Below, one piece after another: positions 25,786-35,390 of a stretch of 64,000 nt of DNA. Within the stretch, counting starts at the first letter, position 1; every line of letters begins with the position of its first letter. The stretch spans positions 40,039-104,038 of the forward strand of contig NZ_WSJB01000016.1 of assembly GCF_009763255.1 (NCBI RefSeq), read 5' to 3'. The notes beneath the pieces are model-generated. The model saw only the letters and a program-made list of their open reading frames with translations. It ran no database searches and was not told where the DNA came from. The position numbers and the translations under genes are program-made. The DNA is from Bordetella sp. 02P26C-1 (GTDB taxonomy: Bacteria; Pseudomonadota; Gammaproteobacteria; Burkholderiales; Burkholderiaceae_B).

Positions 25786-27162
25786 TTAGCCGCGCGTCCC
25801 AGTGCCCGGCACGCGCAACTGCGCGCCGACTTTGAGCTTGCTGCTCTTGAGGTTGTTCAAGGCCTTGAGCGCATCAACCGAGGTGCCATATTGTCGGGCC
25901 AGGCTCGTGAGGGTGTCGCCCGAGCGGACCTTGTGGTTGCGCACATTGGGCCGTTTGGTCGGCGTCGCACGCCCGGCCCGCGTAGCCTTGGGCATCGCGC
26001 CCACCGGCGTCTCCAGCGAGGCCAGCTGAACGCCTCCCTGCGGGGCGGCCGGAATCAGCAGGGCCGATCCGCTGGCGACCTTGGTGCGCTGGCCCACGCC
26101 GTTGGCGCTGCGCAGCGCCGTCTCTGTCACGCCAAAGCGCTTCGCGATCGCGGCATACGATTCGCCACGGCGCGGCTGATAGACCTTCCAGCTGGTCAAA
26201 TCGCCTTTGTAGGCTTGCAGATTGGCGTTGAATTTTTCCACCCGATCGGCCGGCAGCAGCAGCGTCGGTTGGTGCTCGGCCCGGATGACCGGCCGGTTAT
26301 ACGACGGATTCAGCGCCTTGAATTCCTCCAGCGGCATTTCCGCCAGACGAGCCGCCAGCTCCAGGTCGATATCGCGCGTTTTGCGCACCATGGCGAAGTA
26401 CGGCGAATTTCCGACATGGGGCAGTGCCACCGCGTATTTTTTCGGGTTGGAGATGATATTCTTGATGGCCTGGAGCTTGGGCACGTAGTTACGTGTTTCC
26501 TCAGGCATATTCAGCGACAGATAGTCCGTCGGTAGCCCGGCCGCTTCGTTCTTGGCCACGGCGCGCTGCACGGAGCCTTCGCCCCAGTTGTAAGACGCAA
26601 GGGCCAAATACCAGTCGCCCTGCATTTCAAAAAGCTTTTCCAGATAATCCAAGGCCGCGTAGGTCGAGGCAATCGGATCGCGCCGCTCGTCGCGCCACCA
26701 GTCCTGCTTGAGGTTGAAATACTGTCCCGTCGCCGGCACAAACTGCCATAGGCCCGAAGCTTGCGAACGGGATAACGCGGTCGGGTTGTACGCGCTCTCG
26801 ACGAAGGGCAATAGCGCCAGCTCGGTCGGCAGACCACGGCGGTTGATTTCTTCGACGATGAAATACAGATACTTGCCAGCGCGCTCGGCCATGCGTTGCA
26901 CCGATTCCGGATGGGCGGCGTAATACGCGGTCCATTCCTCGGCAAGCTGGGTATTCAGATTGGGGATGGCGAAACCGCGGCGGATGCGGTCCCAGGCGTC
27001 CCTGGGCGGGCTGGTCAGGTCGACGGTACGGGACGTATCGGCTGCGACGTACTGTTGCTTGTTGTCGGGCGAGGTCGCCGTTGTCGCCGGATTGCGCTGG
27101 GTGCCGGCGCAGCCGGCCAGGATGGCGAGAACAACAGGTAGCAGAAGTCGTAGCAAATTCAT
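25786..27162 (-). CDS. mltD: Membrane-bound lytic murein transglycosylase D
   Basis: A 458-residue lipoprotein with lipobox LAGC at Cys18. The SLT domain carries the catalytic Glu in [11 protein letters not shown] and the following motifs [11 protein letters not shown] and [12 protein letters not shown]. Two LysM peptidoglycan-binding repeats follow ([19 protein letters not shown] and [17 protein letters not shown]). MltD cleaves the glycan strand to 1,6-anhydro products. The ATG at 27162 gives a normal signal peptide and lies 11 bases after the gloB stop; an in-frame GTG at 27198 would overlap gloB. The order mltD-gloB-methyltransferase-rnhA matches E. coli. Confidence 0.96.
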   Translation of the reverse strand: MNLLRLLLPVVLAILAGCAGTQRNPATTATSPDNKQQYVAADTSRTVDLTSPPRDAWDRIRRGFAIPNLNTQLAEEWTAYYAAHPESVQRMAERAGKYLYFIVEEINRRGLPTELALLPFVESAYNPTALSRSQASGLWQFVPATGQYFNLKQDWWRDERRDPIASTYAALDYLEKLFEMQGDWYLALASYNWGEGSVQRAVAKNEAAGLPTDYLSLNMPEETRNYVPKLQAIKNIISNPKKYAVALPHVGNSPYFAMVRKTRDIDLELAARLAEMPLEEFKALNPSYNRPVIRAEHQPTLLLPADRVEKFNANLQAYKGDLTSWKVYQPRRGESYAAIAKRFGVTETALRSANGVGQRTKVASGSALLIPAAPQGGVQLASLETPVGAMPKATRAGRATPTKRPNVRNHKVRSGDTLTSLARQYGTSVDALKALNNLKSSKLKVGAQLRVPGTGTRG

Positions 27163-27172
27163 CGGGTCATTG

Positions 27173-27988
27173 TCACTTGAAGTCGTTTTTCCATTCACGC
27201 AACGCGGCGAACGCGGCTACCGGCGTATCCAACGCATGCCCAGCTTGCCGAGCGGCGGCTTGAACGACAGCGCCGACATCGGTGCGCAAGAACGGATTGG
27301 TTTCCAGCTCTAGCGCCATGGTGGTGGGCACGGTGGGACGGCCTTGCTCGCGACACTGCTGGGCCCGCTGATACCACTGTTGCAAAGCCACGTTGGCAGG
27401 CTCGACTGCCAAGGCCCAACGCAAGTTGGACAACGTGTACTCGTGCGCACAGCAGACCTGCGTATCGGCGGGTAAGGGTGTGAATTTTGCCAGAGAGGCG
27501 TGCATTTGTGCGGGTGTGCCTTCAAAAAGTCGCCCGCAACCCCCGGCAAATAGGGTATCCCCGCAGAATAACACGGGAGAATCGAGTCCCTGGATCTGGC
27601 CGAAATACGCGATGTGTCCGGCGGTATGCCCGGGAACATCCAGAACTTTTAGCTCCAGCCCCACCTGGGGCAAGCTGACGCGATCACCCTCTGCCAGCCG
27701 CACATCGCAATGCGGCAAGTGTTCACTGGCTGGACCATAGACCGTGGCCTGGCTCTGCGCGATCAGTTCCAACACCCCGCCGACATGGTCGTTGTGATGA
27801 TGGGTGAGTAGAATGGCGCGCAGTTGCAGTCCGCGCTGCGCCAGGTATTCGAGCACCGGGCCGGCCTGACCCGGATCCACCACCACGGCATCATTGCCGC
27901 GCACAATCGCCCAGATATAGTTATCGGAGAAGGCGGGTAGGGGCAGCAGCGTGCCGTCACCATCCGTCGCGGGTAAGTTTTGCATCAT
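27173..27988 (-). CDS. gloB: Hydroxyacylglutathione hydrolase (glyoxalase II)
   Basis: A 271-residue metallo-beta-lactamase-fold enzyme that hydrolyses S-D-lactoylglutathione, the second step of methylglyoxal detoxification. Metal ligands are seen in THHHNDHVGG, in VLDVPGHTAGHIAY, in GDTLFAGGCGR and in CAHEYTLSNLRWA. The ATG at 27988 is preferred; longer in-frame starts would run into the divergent methyltransferase gene and add residues not found in the family. Confidence 0.95.
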   Translation of the reverse strand: MMQNLPATDGDGTLLPLPAFSDNYIWAIVRGNDAVVVDPGQAGPVLEYLAQRGLQLRAILLTHHHNDHVGGVLELIAQSQATVYGPASEHLPHCDVRLAEGDRVSLPQVGLELKVLDVPGHTAGHIAYFGQIQGLDSPVLFCGDTLFAGGCGRLFEGTPAQMHASLAKFTPLPADTQVCCAHEYTLSNLRWALAVEPANVALQQWYQRAQQCREQGRPTVPTTMALELETNPFLRTDVGAVVQAAARQAGHALDTPVAAFAALREWKNDFK

Positions 27989-28002
27989 ATGAGGACGTCG
28001 CC

Positions 28003-28779
28003 GTGACCGAGGAAATTCCGCCGATTGTAGAACTAGCCGAGTGGTTTCAGACACCCCCGGGGCAATATGTCCTGGCGTGGGAGCGCGAGCAGTTCGACAA
28101 GATTGTCGCGGATGTCTTTGGCTATTACGCCTGGCAAGTCGGTTTGGCCGACTTCAATCTGTTGCATGACAATCGCATGCCCTTTAAAGGCTGGGTCGGC
28201 GCGCAGATGCCCTCGGACTCGCAGAAAGCGCTCTGGCAGGGCTGCGTAGTGGCGCAGCCGGACGCGCTGCCCTTCGAGACGCAGAGCGTCGATCTGCTCG
28301 TCTTGCCGCACGCCTTCGAATGCACCGATGCGCCGCATGCCGTGCTGCGCGAAGCCGAGCGCGTGCTAGTCCCAGAAGGCCGCCTGGTGGTGTCCGGATT
28401 CAATCCATGGAGCCTGTGGGGCGCGCGTAACGCCACTCCAGGCATGGAGCCCTGGCTGCCGCGCCCGTTTTCATCTCAGGTATCCTTGCCACGCTTAAAG
28501 GACTGGCTCAAGCTGATGTCCTTCGATGTCGAGCCGGGCCGTTTCGGCTGTTACGCGCCGGCGTGTCGCACCGAAAAATGGTTGCAACGCTGGAGCTTCA
28601 TGGAAGCCCACGGAGGCCGCTGGTGGGCGTTCGGCGGCGCGGTCTACGTCGTGTGTGCGGTCAAGCGCGTGGCCGGGATGCGTCTGGTCGGCGCGCCCTG
28701 GAAATCCAAAAAGCGCCGGCGACGCGCACGTGTTGCGCCCGTGGTCGTGAACCGCCAACCCGGTCCTGACAAACTCTGA
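28003..28779 (+). CDS. SAM-dependent methyltransferase, YafS-like
   Basis: A 258-residue class I methyltransferase of the type found beside gloB and rnhA in many proteobacteria (yafS in E. coli). The core pattern is present (LPFETQSVDLLVLPHAFECTDAP, EAERVLVPEGRLVVSGFNPWS), but the usual glycine-rich SAM loop is not obvious, as in other members. A Lys/Arg-rich tail ends the protein. Substrate unknown. It starts with GTG and is divergent from gloB across only 14 bases. Confidence 0.82.
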   Translation: MTEEIPPIVELAEWFQTPPGQYVLAWEREQFDKIVADVFGYYAWQVGLADFNLLHDNRMPFKGWVGAQMPSDSQKALWQGCVVAQPDALPFETQSVDLLVLPHAFECTDAPHAVLREAERVLVPEGRLVVSGFNPWSLWGARNATPGMEPWLPRPFSSQVSLPRLKDWLKLMSFDVEPGRFGCYAPACRTEKWLQRWSFMEAHGGRWWAFGGAVYVVCAVKRVAGMRLVGAPWKSKKRRRRARVAPVVVNRQPGPDKL

Positions 28780-28824
28780 ACGAGACGCCATGCTCGCGCT
28801 CGGTCTGATTCAACAGTAGGATTC

Positions 28825-29289
28825 ATGCAAAATCATCAAGATAATCGCCCACAGGTCGAAATGTGGACAGACGGCGCCTGTAAAGGGAATCCGGGCCCGG
28901 GTGGCTGGGGCGTACTCATGCGCGCCGGTTCGCACGAAAAAACCATGCATGGCGGAGAAGCCGGCACGACCAATAACCGCATGGAGCTGCTCGCCGTGAT
29001 CGAAGGCCTGCGCGCGCTCAAACGTCCGTGCGAGGTGATCATCCACACGGATTCCCAATATGTCATGAAAGGCATGACGGAATGGCTCGTCAACTGGAAG
29101 CGGCGGGGCTGGCTCACCGCGGACAAAAAGCCCGTGAAAAATGCCGAACTCTGGCAGGCGCTGGACGAACAAGTGGGGCGTCACCAAGTGCAATGGCGCT
29201 GGGTGCGCGGGCATGCGGGCGACCCTGGCAATGAGCGCGCCGACGCGCTGGCCAATATGGGTGTAGAGAGCTTGCGCAAGGCCAGCTGA
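28825..29289 (+). CDS. rnhA: Ribonuclease HI
   Basis: A 154-residue RNase HI, which cuts RNA in RNA-DNA hybrids during replication. The four acidic catalytic residues are in place: Asp in [16 protein letters not shown], Glu in NRMELLAV, Asp in IHTDSQYV and Asp in NERADALAN; the basic protrusion [15 protein letters not shown] is also present. dnaQ normally follows directly in relatives such as E. coli; here about 5.2 kb separates them. Confidence 0.97.
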   Translation: MQNHQDNRPQVEMWTDGACKGNPGPGGWGVLMRAGSHEKTMHGGEAGTTNNRMELLAVIEGLRALKRPCEVIIHTDSQYVMKGMTEWLVNWKRRGWLTADKKPVKNAELWQALDEQVGRHQVQWRWVRGHAGDPGNERADALANMGVESLRKAS

Positions 29290-29440
29290 AACGCTTTGCG
29301 TGCCGGGCGAGTCACGACAGGCCGACGCAATCCGGCGCTGCAACTGAGCCGTTCGACGGCCCCCATGCCGATAACACCCCCCCGGGAAATCAGGCTCGAG
29401 ATCGGGGATTACCCGGATTCCTCGCCATCCGATGGAACTA

Positions 29441-29461
29441 CTAGGACAAATTTGTGCCTAG
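29441..29461. promoter_or_regulatory. Near-palindrome upstream of the RND efflux operon
   Basis: CTAGGACAAA-TTTGTGCCTAG reads almost the same on both strands (outer arms CTAGG/CCTAG, centre CAAATTTG). It lies 102 bases before the start of the membrane fusion gene, inside a 273-base spacer. It has the size and symmetry of a TetR- or MarR-type operator; no such regulator is encoded nearby. Confidence 0.5.
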
Positions 29462-29562
29462 GTGTAAACCGTGGGTGCTAAAGTGCCACCTCACCGAATT
29501 GTTCACCAACAGCGGGCCTTGGACATCAAGGCGCCACTGGCTCAAGCTCTGATTAATTGCGC

Positions 29563-30693
29563 ATGAAGAAAGCTGTAATGCTGACCGCTATCGCGGTCGG
29601 GCTCGCCGCGGGTGTGGCGCTAGGTTTTGTGGGCGCGCGATGGTGGCCAGCACCCGCCGGTCAGGTCGCGGCCGCCCCGGCCGCTGCATCCGCCCCGGCA
29701 CCGGCCAAGCCCGCCGAGACGGTTCGTGTCGAGGTCGCGGAGGTCAAGCCCATGCAACTCGCTCGCGGCATTGCCGCGGTCGGCAGCTTGCGCTCGGATG
29801 AGTCCGTGGTGTTGCGTCCGGAAGTGGCAGGGCGCATCCAGGCCATCGACTTCAAGGAAGGCCAGCCGGTCGAAGAAGGCCAGGTCTTGTTCCGTCTGGA
29901 TGACGCCGTCGCGCGCGCCGAACTCGACCAGGCGCGCGCCAACCTCGCGCTGGCCCAGACACACTACCGTCGCGCCGTGGATCTGCAAGGCCGGGGCTTT
30001 GTCAGTCAGCAAGCGCGCGACGAGTCAGCCAGCAATCTCAAAATCCAGCAGGCCGCCGTCGCACTCGCGCAGGCACGTTTCGACAAAATGGTGCTACGCG
30101 CGCCCTTCGCTGGCGTGGTCGGCCTGCGCAATGTGTCGGTCGGCGATTACGTCGGACAGGGCCAGGACCTGGTGCCGATCGAGGCCATCCATCCGCTCAA
30201 GGTCGATTTCCGGGTGCCCGAGATGTACTTCAACCAGATCCGCGTCGGCCAAGCGCTGAACCTGCGGCTCGACGCCTTGCCCGGTATGCAGCGAGAGGGC
30301 GAGGTCTATGCCGTCAGCCCGCTCGTGGAATCGGGCGGACGCTCGATTCTCATCCGCGCCGTGGTACCCAACAGCGATGCCTTGCTGCGGCCCGGCATGT
30401 TTGCGCGCGTGCAGCTCTTGTTCGGCACGGACGAAGTGCTCGCGGTTCCCGAGGCAGCCTTGGCACCGTCCGGGCAAGCTCAGTACGTCTACCTCGTCAA
30501 AGACGGCCGTGCGCACCGAACCGAAGTCACCCTGGGCGAGCGTCGCGATGGTCAAGTCGAAATCCTGACCGGCGTGTCAGCGGGCGACAAAGTCGTGATC
30601 GCCGGATTCCAGCGACTCGCTGATGGCGCGCCGGTCCGAATCGCGCGCGATGCGTCGGCAGTGGAGCAGGCTAACCCGCAAGCGGCGAAATAA
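29563..30693 (+). CDS. RND efflux membrane fusion (periplasmic adaptor) protein
   Basis: A 376-residue adaptor with an N-terminal signal anchor (residues 1-25), an Ala/Pro linker, a lipoyl-like domain (VLRPEVAGRIQAIDFKEGQPVEEGQVLFRLDD), an alpha-helical hairpin, then the second lipoyl half (MVLRAPFAGVVGLRNVSVGDYV), a beta barrel and a membrane-proximal domain. It couples the RND pump to an outer-membrane channel. ATG at 29563 is preferred over the TTG six bases upstream. The pump gene follows by two bases; no outer-membrane factor gene is present, so the channel must be encoded elsewhere. Confidence 0.93.
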   Translation: MKKAVMLTAIAVGLAAGVALGFVGARWWPAPAGQVAAAPAAASAPAPAKPAETVRVEVAEVKPMQLARGIAAVGSLRSDESVVLRPEVAGRIQAIDFKEGQPVEEGQVLFRLDDAVARAELDQARANLALAQTHYRRAVDLQGRGFVSQQARDESASNLKIQQAAVALAQARFDKMVLRAPFAGVVGLRNVSVGDYVGQGQDLVPIEAIHPLKVDFRVPEMYFNQIRVGQALNLRLDALPGMQREGEVYAVSPLVESGGRSILIRAVVPNSDALLRPGMFARVQLLFGTDEVLAVPEAALAPSGQAQYVYLVKDGRAHRTEVTLGERRDGQVEILTGVSAGDKVVIAGFQRLADGAPVRIARDASAVEQANPQAAK

Positions 30694-30695
30694 TC

Positions 30696-33600
30696 ATGGT
30701 TTTGTCCGAGGTCTGTATCAAACGGCCGGTGTTCGCATCGGTGCTCTCGCTCATCATCGTGCTCATCGGCTTGATCTCGTATTCCCGCCTGTCGGTTCGG
30801 GAGTATCCCAACATCGACGAGCCGATCGTCTCGGTCAACACCACCTACAAGGGCGCTTCGCCCGAGGTGGTCGAGTCGCAGGTGACCAAGCCGCTGGAGG
30901 ATCAACTGGCCGGCATCGAGGGCGTGAACGTCATGACCTCGCGCAGCCGCACCGAGCGCAGCCAGATCAACGTCAAATTCGATTTATCGCGCGATCCCGA
31001 TGCCGCCGCGGCCGAAGTGCGCGACAAAGTCTCGCGTGCGCGGCGGTTCCTGCCCGATGAAATCGACGAGCCCATCATCGGCAAGGTCGAGGCCGATGCC
31101 ACCCCGATCATTTTCATCGCGGTGGAGTCGGGCTCCCTTTCGGTGATCGAGACCTCTGACTATATCAACCGCTATATCAAGACGCGGTTGTCGGTGTTGC
31201 CGGGCGCGGCAGAAGTCCGCGTCTACGGCGAACGATTACCCTCCATGCGCATCTTCGTCGATCGCGCCAAGCTCGCCGGCTATAACCTCACCGTGCAGGA
31301 CGTCGAGAATGCGCTGAAAAGCCAGAACGTCGAAATCCCGGCCGGCCGCATCGAGTCGCGCGACCGGGAATTCACCGTGGTGTCGTCGACCGACCTGCAA
31401 ACTCCCGAACAGTTCGGCAATGTCGTGGTGGCCAATGTGCAGGGCTATCCCGTGCGTATCCGCGATGTCGCCAAGGTCGAGATCGGCGCGGCCGACGACC
31501 GGATTCTTTCCCGCTTTAATGGCAGGCCAGCCATCAACATCGGCCTGACCCGCCAGTCCACGGCCAACCCGCTGGATCTGTCGCAGGCCGTGCGCGCCGA
31601 GGTCGAACGATTAAACGAAACGCTGCCAGAAGGGATGAAGCTCAACATCGCGTACGACACGTCGACGTTTATCGAGCGCTCCATCAATTCCGTCTTGCAG
31701 ACCATCGTCGAGGCGATTGTTCTCGTCGTGCTGGTGATTTTCTTCTTCCTGCGCAACCTGCGCGCCAGCGTCATCCCTATTGTTACCATCCCCGTCTCGC
31801 TCATCGGCGCGTGCGCGTTGATGTACATGTTTGGATTCTCGGTCAATACGCTGACTCTGCTGGCCATGGTGCTGGCTATTGGTCTGGTGGTGGACGATGC
31901 CATCGTGGTGCTTGAAAACATCTATCGGCACATCGAGGACGGCATGCCGCCACGGCAGGCGGCGCTGCAGGGGTCCAAGGAAATCGGCTTTGCCGTCGTG
32001 GCGATGACCCTCACGCTGGTCACGGTGTATGCACCGCTGGCATTCGCCACTGGCCGTACGGGCAAACTCTTTATCGAGTTCGCCTTGACCCTGGCGGGCG
32101 CCGTGCTCGTGTCCGGCTTCGTGGCGTTGACGCTCACGCCCATGATGTGTTCCATCCTGCTGCGTCACGAGCCCCGCCATAATCGGTTCTACAACCTCAT
32201 CGAAGGCTGGCTCAACGGCATGGGTAATGGCTACCGGCGCGCCTTGCGCTGGTCACTCAAGCACCGCGCGGTCATCGTGGTGGTGGGGCTGTTATTCGCG
32301 GGTGCCAGCGGCGTGCTGTTCTCGGTGGTCAAAAGCGAACTCGCGCCGATCGAGGATCGTGGCGTGATCTTCGGCATCGTGTCCTCGCCAGAGGGTTCGA
32401 CGGTCAACTACATGCTCGATAGCATGAAAGAGATCGAGGAACACTACGCCAAGATCGACGACGCGGGCTCCTATCAAGTCTCGATCGGGTTTCCGACCGT
32501 GACCGACGGCACGGCGATCCTGCGGCTCAAACCCTGGGAAGAGCGCGATCGCAAACAACAAGATATCGCTCGCGAACTGCAGCCGAAATTCGCCGCGATC
32601 CCGGGCGTGAAAGCCTTCCCGAGCAATCCACCATCCTTGGGCCAGTCAGCGCGCTCCAAGCCCATTGAGTTCGTCATCATGAGCCAGTCCTCGTATCCCG
32701 AGCTTTCGCGGCTGGTGAACATCTACATGGACGCGCTGCGCGACTACCCCGGTCTGGTGAACCTGGACTCTGACCTACGCCTGAACACCCCCGAGCTGCG
32801 CGTACAGGTCGATCGCGACAAGATGGCGGACGTGGGCGCGGGGGTCGATGTGGTGGGACGCACCCTGGAATCCATGCTGGGCGGCCGTCAGGTCACTCGC
32901 TATAAGGACGAGGGCGAACAGTACGACGTGATCGTTCAGGTGCAACCGCGTGATCGCAGCAACCCGACTGATATCTCCGGCATCTACGTGCGGACCCGGG
33001 ACAACTCGATGGTGCAGCTGGATAACCTGCTGTCGGTACACGAAAGCGTGTCGCCGCAGTCGCTGAATCACTTCAACCGCCTGCGCGCCGTCAAGGTCGA
33101 GGCCGCAGTGGCGCCGGGTTATGCGCTGGGCGAAGTGCTCGAGCATATGCAGCAGGTTGCGCGCGAGGTCTTGCCGCCCACGATTCAGACGGATTTGGAC
33201 GGTCAGTCGCGCGAGTTCCGCGACTCCTCGGGCAGTATCTACCTGGTTTTCGCCATGGCCCTGGCGTTCATTTATCTGGTGATGGCGGCGCAATTCGAGA
33301 GCTGGCGCAATCCGTTCATCATCATGCTGTCCGTGCCGTTGTCGATGACGGGGGCGTTGCTGGCTCTATGGCTCAGTGGTGGGACGTTATCGATCTATAG
33401 CCAGATCGGGCTCATCACCCTGGTGGGCCTCATCACCAAGCACGGCATTCTGATCGTCGAATTCGCCAATCAGTTGCGCGATGAGGGTCACGAGCTGTTC
33501 GAGGCCGTGGTAGAGGCGAGCGTGATGCGCTTGCGTCCGATTTTGATGACGACGGGCGCCATGGTTCTGGGCACGCTGCCGCTGGCAGTCTCATCGGGTG

Positions 33601-33752
33601 CGGGCGCCGAGTCGCGTCAGCAGATCGGCTGGGTGCTAGTGGGTGGGCTGATGTTGGGGACGGTGCTGACCCTGTTTGTGGTCCCTGTCGCCTACACCCT
33701 GATCGCCAAAGTACGCAAGCCACAGCAAACCGTCGACACCTCTCACGTGTAG
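30696..33752 (+). CDS. RND multidrug efflux permease (HAE1 type)
   Basis: A 1018-residue, 12-TM proton-driven pump with two large periplasmic loops. The start CIKRPVFASVLSLIIVL, the TM4 proton-relay aspartates in AIGLVVDDAIVVLENIYRH and the TM10 lysine in VGLITKHGILIVEFANQL are all present. The protein belongs with AcrB/MexB-like HAE1 pumps by length and motifs. The drug spectrum cannot be predicted. It forms an operon with the adaptor gene and is followed by a hairpin. Confidence 0.95.
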   Translation: MVLSEVCIKRPVFASVLSLIIVLIGLISYSRLSVREYPNIDEPIVSVNTTYKGASPEVVESQVTKPLEDQLAGIEGVNVMTSRSRTERSQINVKFDLSRDPDAAAAEVRDKVSRARRFLPDEIDEPIIGKVEADATPIIFIAVESGSLSVIETSDYINRYIKTRLSVLPGAAEVRVYGERLPSMRIFVDRAKLAGYNLTVQDVENALKSQNVEIPAGRIESRDREFTVVSSTDLQTPEQFGNVVVANVQGYPVRIRDVAKVEIGAADDRILSRFNGRPAINIGLTRQSTANPLDLSQAVRAEVERLNETLPEGMKLNIAYDTSTFIERSINSVLQTIVEAIVLVVLVIFFFLRNLRASVIPIVTIPVSLIGACALMYMFGFSVNTLTLLAMVLAIGLVVDDAIVVLENIYRHIEDGMPPRQAALQGSKEIGFAVVAMTLTLVTVYAPLAFATGRTGKLFIEFALTLAGAVLVSGFVALTLTPMMCSILLRHEPRHNRFYNLIEGWLNGMGNGYRRALRWSLKHRAVIVVVGLLFAGASGVLFSVVKSELAPIEDRGVIFGIVSSPEGSTVNYMLDSMKEIEEHYAKIDDAGSYQVSIGFPTVTDGTAILRLKPWEERDRKQQDIARELQPKFAAIPGVKAFPSNPPSLGQSARSKPIEFVIMSQSSYPELSRLVNIYMDALRDYPGLVNLDSDLRLNTPELRVQVDRDKMADVGAGVDVVGRTLESMLGGRQVTRYKDEGEQYDVIVQVQPRDRSNPTDISGIYVRTRDNSMVQLDNLLSVHESVSPQSLNHFNRLRAVKVEAAVAPGYALGEVLEHMQQVAREVLPPTIQTDLDGQSREFRDSSGSIYLVFAMALAFIYLVMAAQFESWRNPFIIMLSVPLSMTGALLALWLSGGTLSIYSQIGLITLVGLITKHGILIVEFANQLRDEGHELFEAVVEASVMRLRPILMTTGAMVLGTLPLAVSSGAGAESRQQIGWVLVGGLMLGTVLTLFVVPVAYTLIAKVRKPQQTVDTSHV

Positions 33753-33758
33753 TTTTCG

Positions 33759-33779
33759 CGAGGGCTCAGTAGGCCCTCG
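33759..33779 (+). terminator. Hairpin after the RND pump
   Basis: CGAGGGC and GCCCTCG form a seven-base stem with a seven-base loop, six bases after the stop. No T run follows; possible terminator. Confidence 0.4.
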
Positions 33780-33902
33780 GTCTCGTAGTGTTATGGGAAA
33801 TGCACCGGGATAGTGTTCCGGCCGTTGGGCCGCTGACATGGGTATTCCCTGGCCCGCAGGGCCATGCAGGCGCCGGTTCGATGCGCGGGTGCCCGTGCGA
33901 AC

Positions 33903-34136
33903 CTACGGCTTAGACTCGTCGCTGGGCGTGTTCACCAGTTCATCGTCCTCCGGCGTGATAATGCCGGGATTGCCGGGTTCCGTGAGCACACGGCCATCAC
34001 GCGGTTGCCCCGCGACGACCGGCGTGTCCTCCGGCATGGGCATTTTGCCCGTGCCGAGCATTTCCTCCTCGGCGGCGGAGCGGCGCTGATCGCCCTTGGG
34101 GCTGGCAATCGGGTTATCTAATGGGGTAGGGCTCAT
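33903..34136 (-). CDS. Small acidic, probably disordered protein
   Basis: A 77-residue protein of no recognised family. The ATG at 34136 follows a perfect GGAGG site, which argues that it is a real gene; a longer frame is open but the site decides the start. The sequence is rich in Pro, Glu, Asp, Gly and Ser (for example EEEMLGTGKMPMPEDTPVV and ITPEDDELVNTPSDESKP), has no hydrophobic segment and is likely disordered. Similar short proteins are scattered in Burkholderiales. Confidence 0.65.
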   Translation of the reverse strand: MSPTPLDNPIASPKGDQRRSAAEEEMLGTGKMPMPEDTPVVAGQPRDGRVLTEPGNPGIITPEDDELVNTPSDESKP

Positions 34137-34489
34137 GGTGACCTCCTGCGAGATGGTGAGCGGGGAAAACCCCTCACCTTTCACTGGTCATAGTAGAAGC
34201 CGTCGCCGCCACGCGGCGTGACGGCGTGTGTCCGTTGAAAAAGGCTGTTGCTAGGGGCGCTCTTCGGCGACGTGGTGCGACAGGCAGGATGGCGCCAGGC
34301 TAGGTACACTACTGTCTTTCCTGGTCGATCCGTTATGAATCATACGGTGCGCCGCTGCCGTCACCGCCGCTGTCTCTCCAGACCGGACCAGCCGCGGTTG
34401 GCCAGCGCACGGACATAGCCGCTTAGCGATTGTGGCGCGCGCCGTGCCACGGATCTTCCACGCATACCATCCGTTACGAATCTGCCCTC
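34137..34489. other. Non-coding stretch before dnaQ
   Basis: These 353 bases contain the leader of the small acidic protein on the minus strand and, probably, the dnaQ promoter. A -10-like TACACT stands at 34305-34310 on the plus strand without a good -35. A GTGGC...GCCAC hairpin lies near 34432-34450. I saw no gene. Confidence 0.4.
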
Positions 34490-35221
34490 ATGCGCCAAAT
34501 CATTTTTGATACTGAAACAACCGGACTTGACCCCGCGCAGGGCCATCGCATTATCGAAATCGGCTGCGTTGAAGTCGTCAATCGCGTCGTCACGGGCAAT
34601 AACCTTCACCTGTACCTGAATCCCGATCGCGACAGCGATCCCGAAGCACTTGCCGTACACGGGCTGACGACCGAGTTCCTGGCTGATAAGCCGCGATTCC
34701 CGGAAATCGCACAGGAATTCCTCGACTTTATCCGTGGCGCCGAGCTCATCGCCCATAACGCCGCGTTCGATGTGAAATTCTTCAACGCTGAGTTGGCGCG
34801 CATTGGCGCGGGCACGCTGTCGGAGCACTGTGCCACGATCACCGACTCGCTGCTGCACGCGCGTACGCTATATCCGGGCAAGCGCAATTCGCTGGACGCG
34901 CTGTGCGACCGCTTGGGCATCTCCAACGCCCATCGCACGCTGCACGGCGCGTTGCTGGACTCGCAACTGCTGGCCGAGGTGTGGCTGGCCATGACGCGCG
35001 GCCAGGACGCCTTGCTGATCGAGGTCGACGACACCTCGGGCAGCGGGGCTGCCGGCGTGTCGCTGCAGGCTTTCGACGGCTCCGTCCTGCCCGTGCTACG
35101 TGCCAGCGGCGACGAACTCACGGCCCATGACGAATATCTGGCCGCGCTCGACAAGGCCGTAGGCGGCGCCTGCGTCTGGCGCTCGCTCGAAATACCGGCT
35201 GAAGCCACCGCCGAAGCATAG
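34490..35221 (+). CDS. dnaQ: DNA polymerase III epsilon subunit (3'-5' proofreading exonuclease)
   Basis: A 243-residue DEDDh exonuclease. Catalytic residues: Asp7 and Glu9 in FDTETTGL, Asp in HNAAFDVKFFN, and the HGALLDSQLL motif with His and Asp. The C-terminal third is the segment that binds the polymerase alpha subunit. The ATG at 34490 gives the usual MRQIIFDTETTG start; no clear ribosome-binding site precedes it. tRNA-Val follows, as a tRNA gene follows dnaQ in E. coli. Confidence 0.96.
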   Translation: MRQIIFDTETTGLDPAQGHRIIEIGCVEVVNRVVTGNNLHLYLNPDRDSDPEALAVHGLTTEFLADKPRFPEIAQEFLDFIRGAELIAHNAAFDVKFFNAELARIGAGTLSEHCATITDSLLHARTLYPGKRNSLDALCDRLGISNAHRTLHGALLDSQLLAEVWLAMTRGQDALLIEVDDTSGSGAAGVSLQAFDGSVLPVLRASGDELTAHDEYLAALDKAVGGACVWRSLEIPAEATAEA

Positions 35222-35222
35222 C

Positions 35223-35251
35223 TTGCACGCTGAAACTTCGTGTGCTAGAAT
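35223..35251 (+). promoter_or_regulatory. Promoter of tRNA-Val
   Basis: TTGCAC (-35, 35223-35228) and TAGAAT (-10, 35246-35251) are separated by exactly 17 bases. Transcription should start four or five bases before the tRNA, giving almost no leader. This is one of the clearest sigma-70 promoters in the window. Confidence 0.75.
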
Positions 35252-35262
35252 TCCGCTTCTTT

Positions 35263-35337
35263 GGGTGGTTAGCTCAGTGGTAGAGCACTGCCTTCACACG
35301 GCAGGGGTCACAAGTTCGAACCTTGTACCACCCACCA
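35263..35337 (+). tRNA. tRNA-Val (CAC)
   Basis: A 75-base cloverleaf. The acceptor stem pairs GGGTGGT with ACCACCC, the anticodon stem is CTGCC/GGCAG around loop TTCACAC (anticodon CAC, reading GTG), the T arm holds AGTTCGAACCT and CCA is encoded. It has its own promoter and terminator. Confidence 0.96.
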
Positions 35338-35352
35338 GGATACCCAAAGAAC

Positions 35353-35390
35353 AAAAGGCTTAGCGTAATTCGCTAGGCCTTTTGTTTTTT
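35353..35390 (+). terminator. Intrinsic terminator of tRNA-Val
   Basis: AAAAGGCTTAGCG and CGCTAGGCCTTTT form a 13-base stem (one G-T pair) with loop TAATT, followed by GTTTTTT. The stem begins 15 bases after the tRNA end. Confidence 0.9.
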
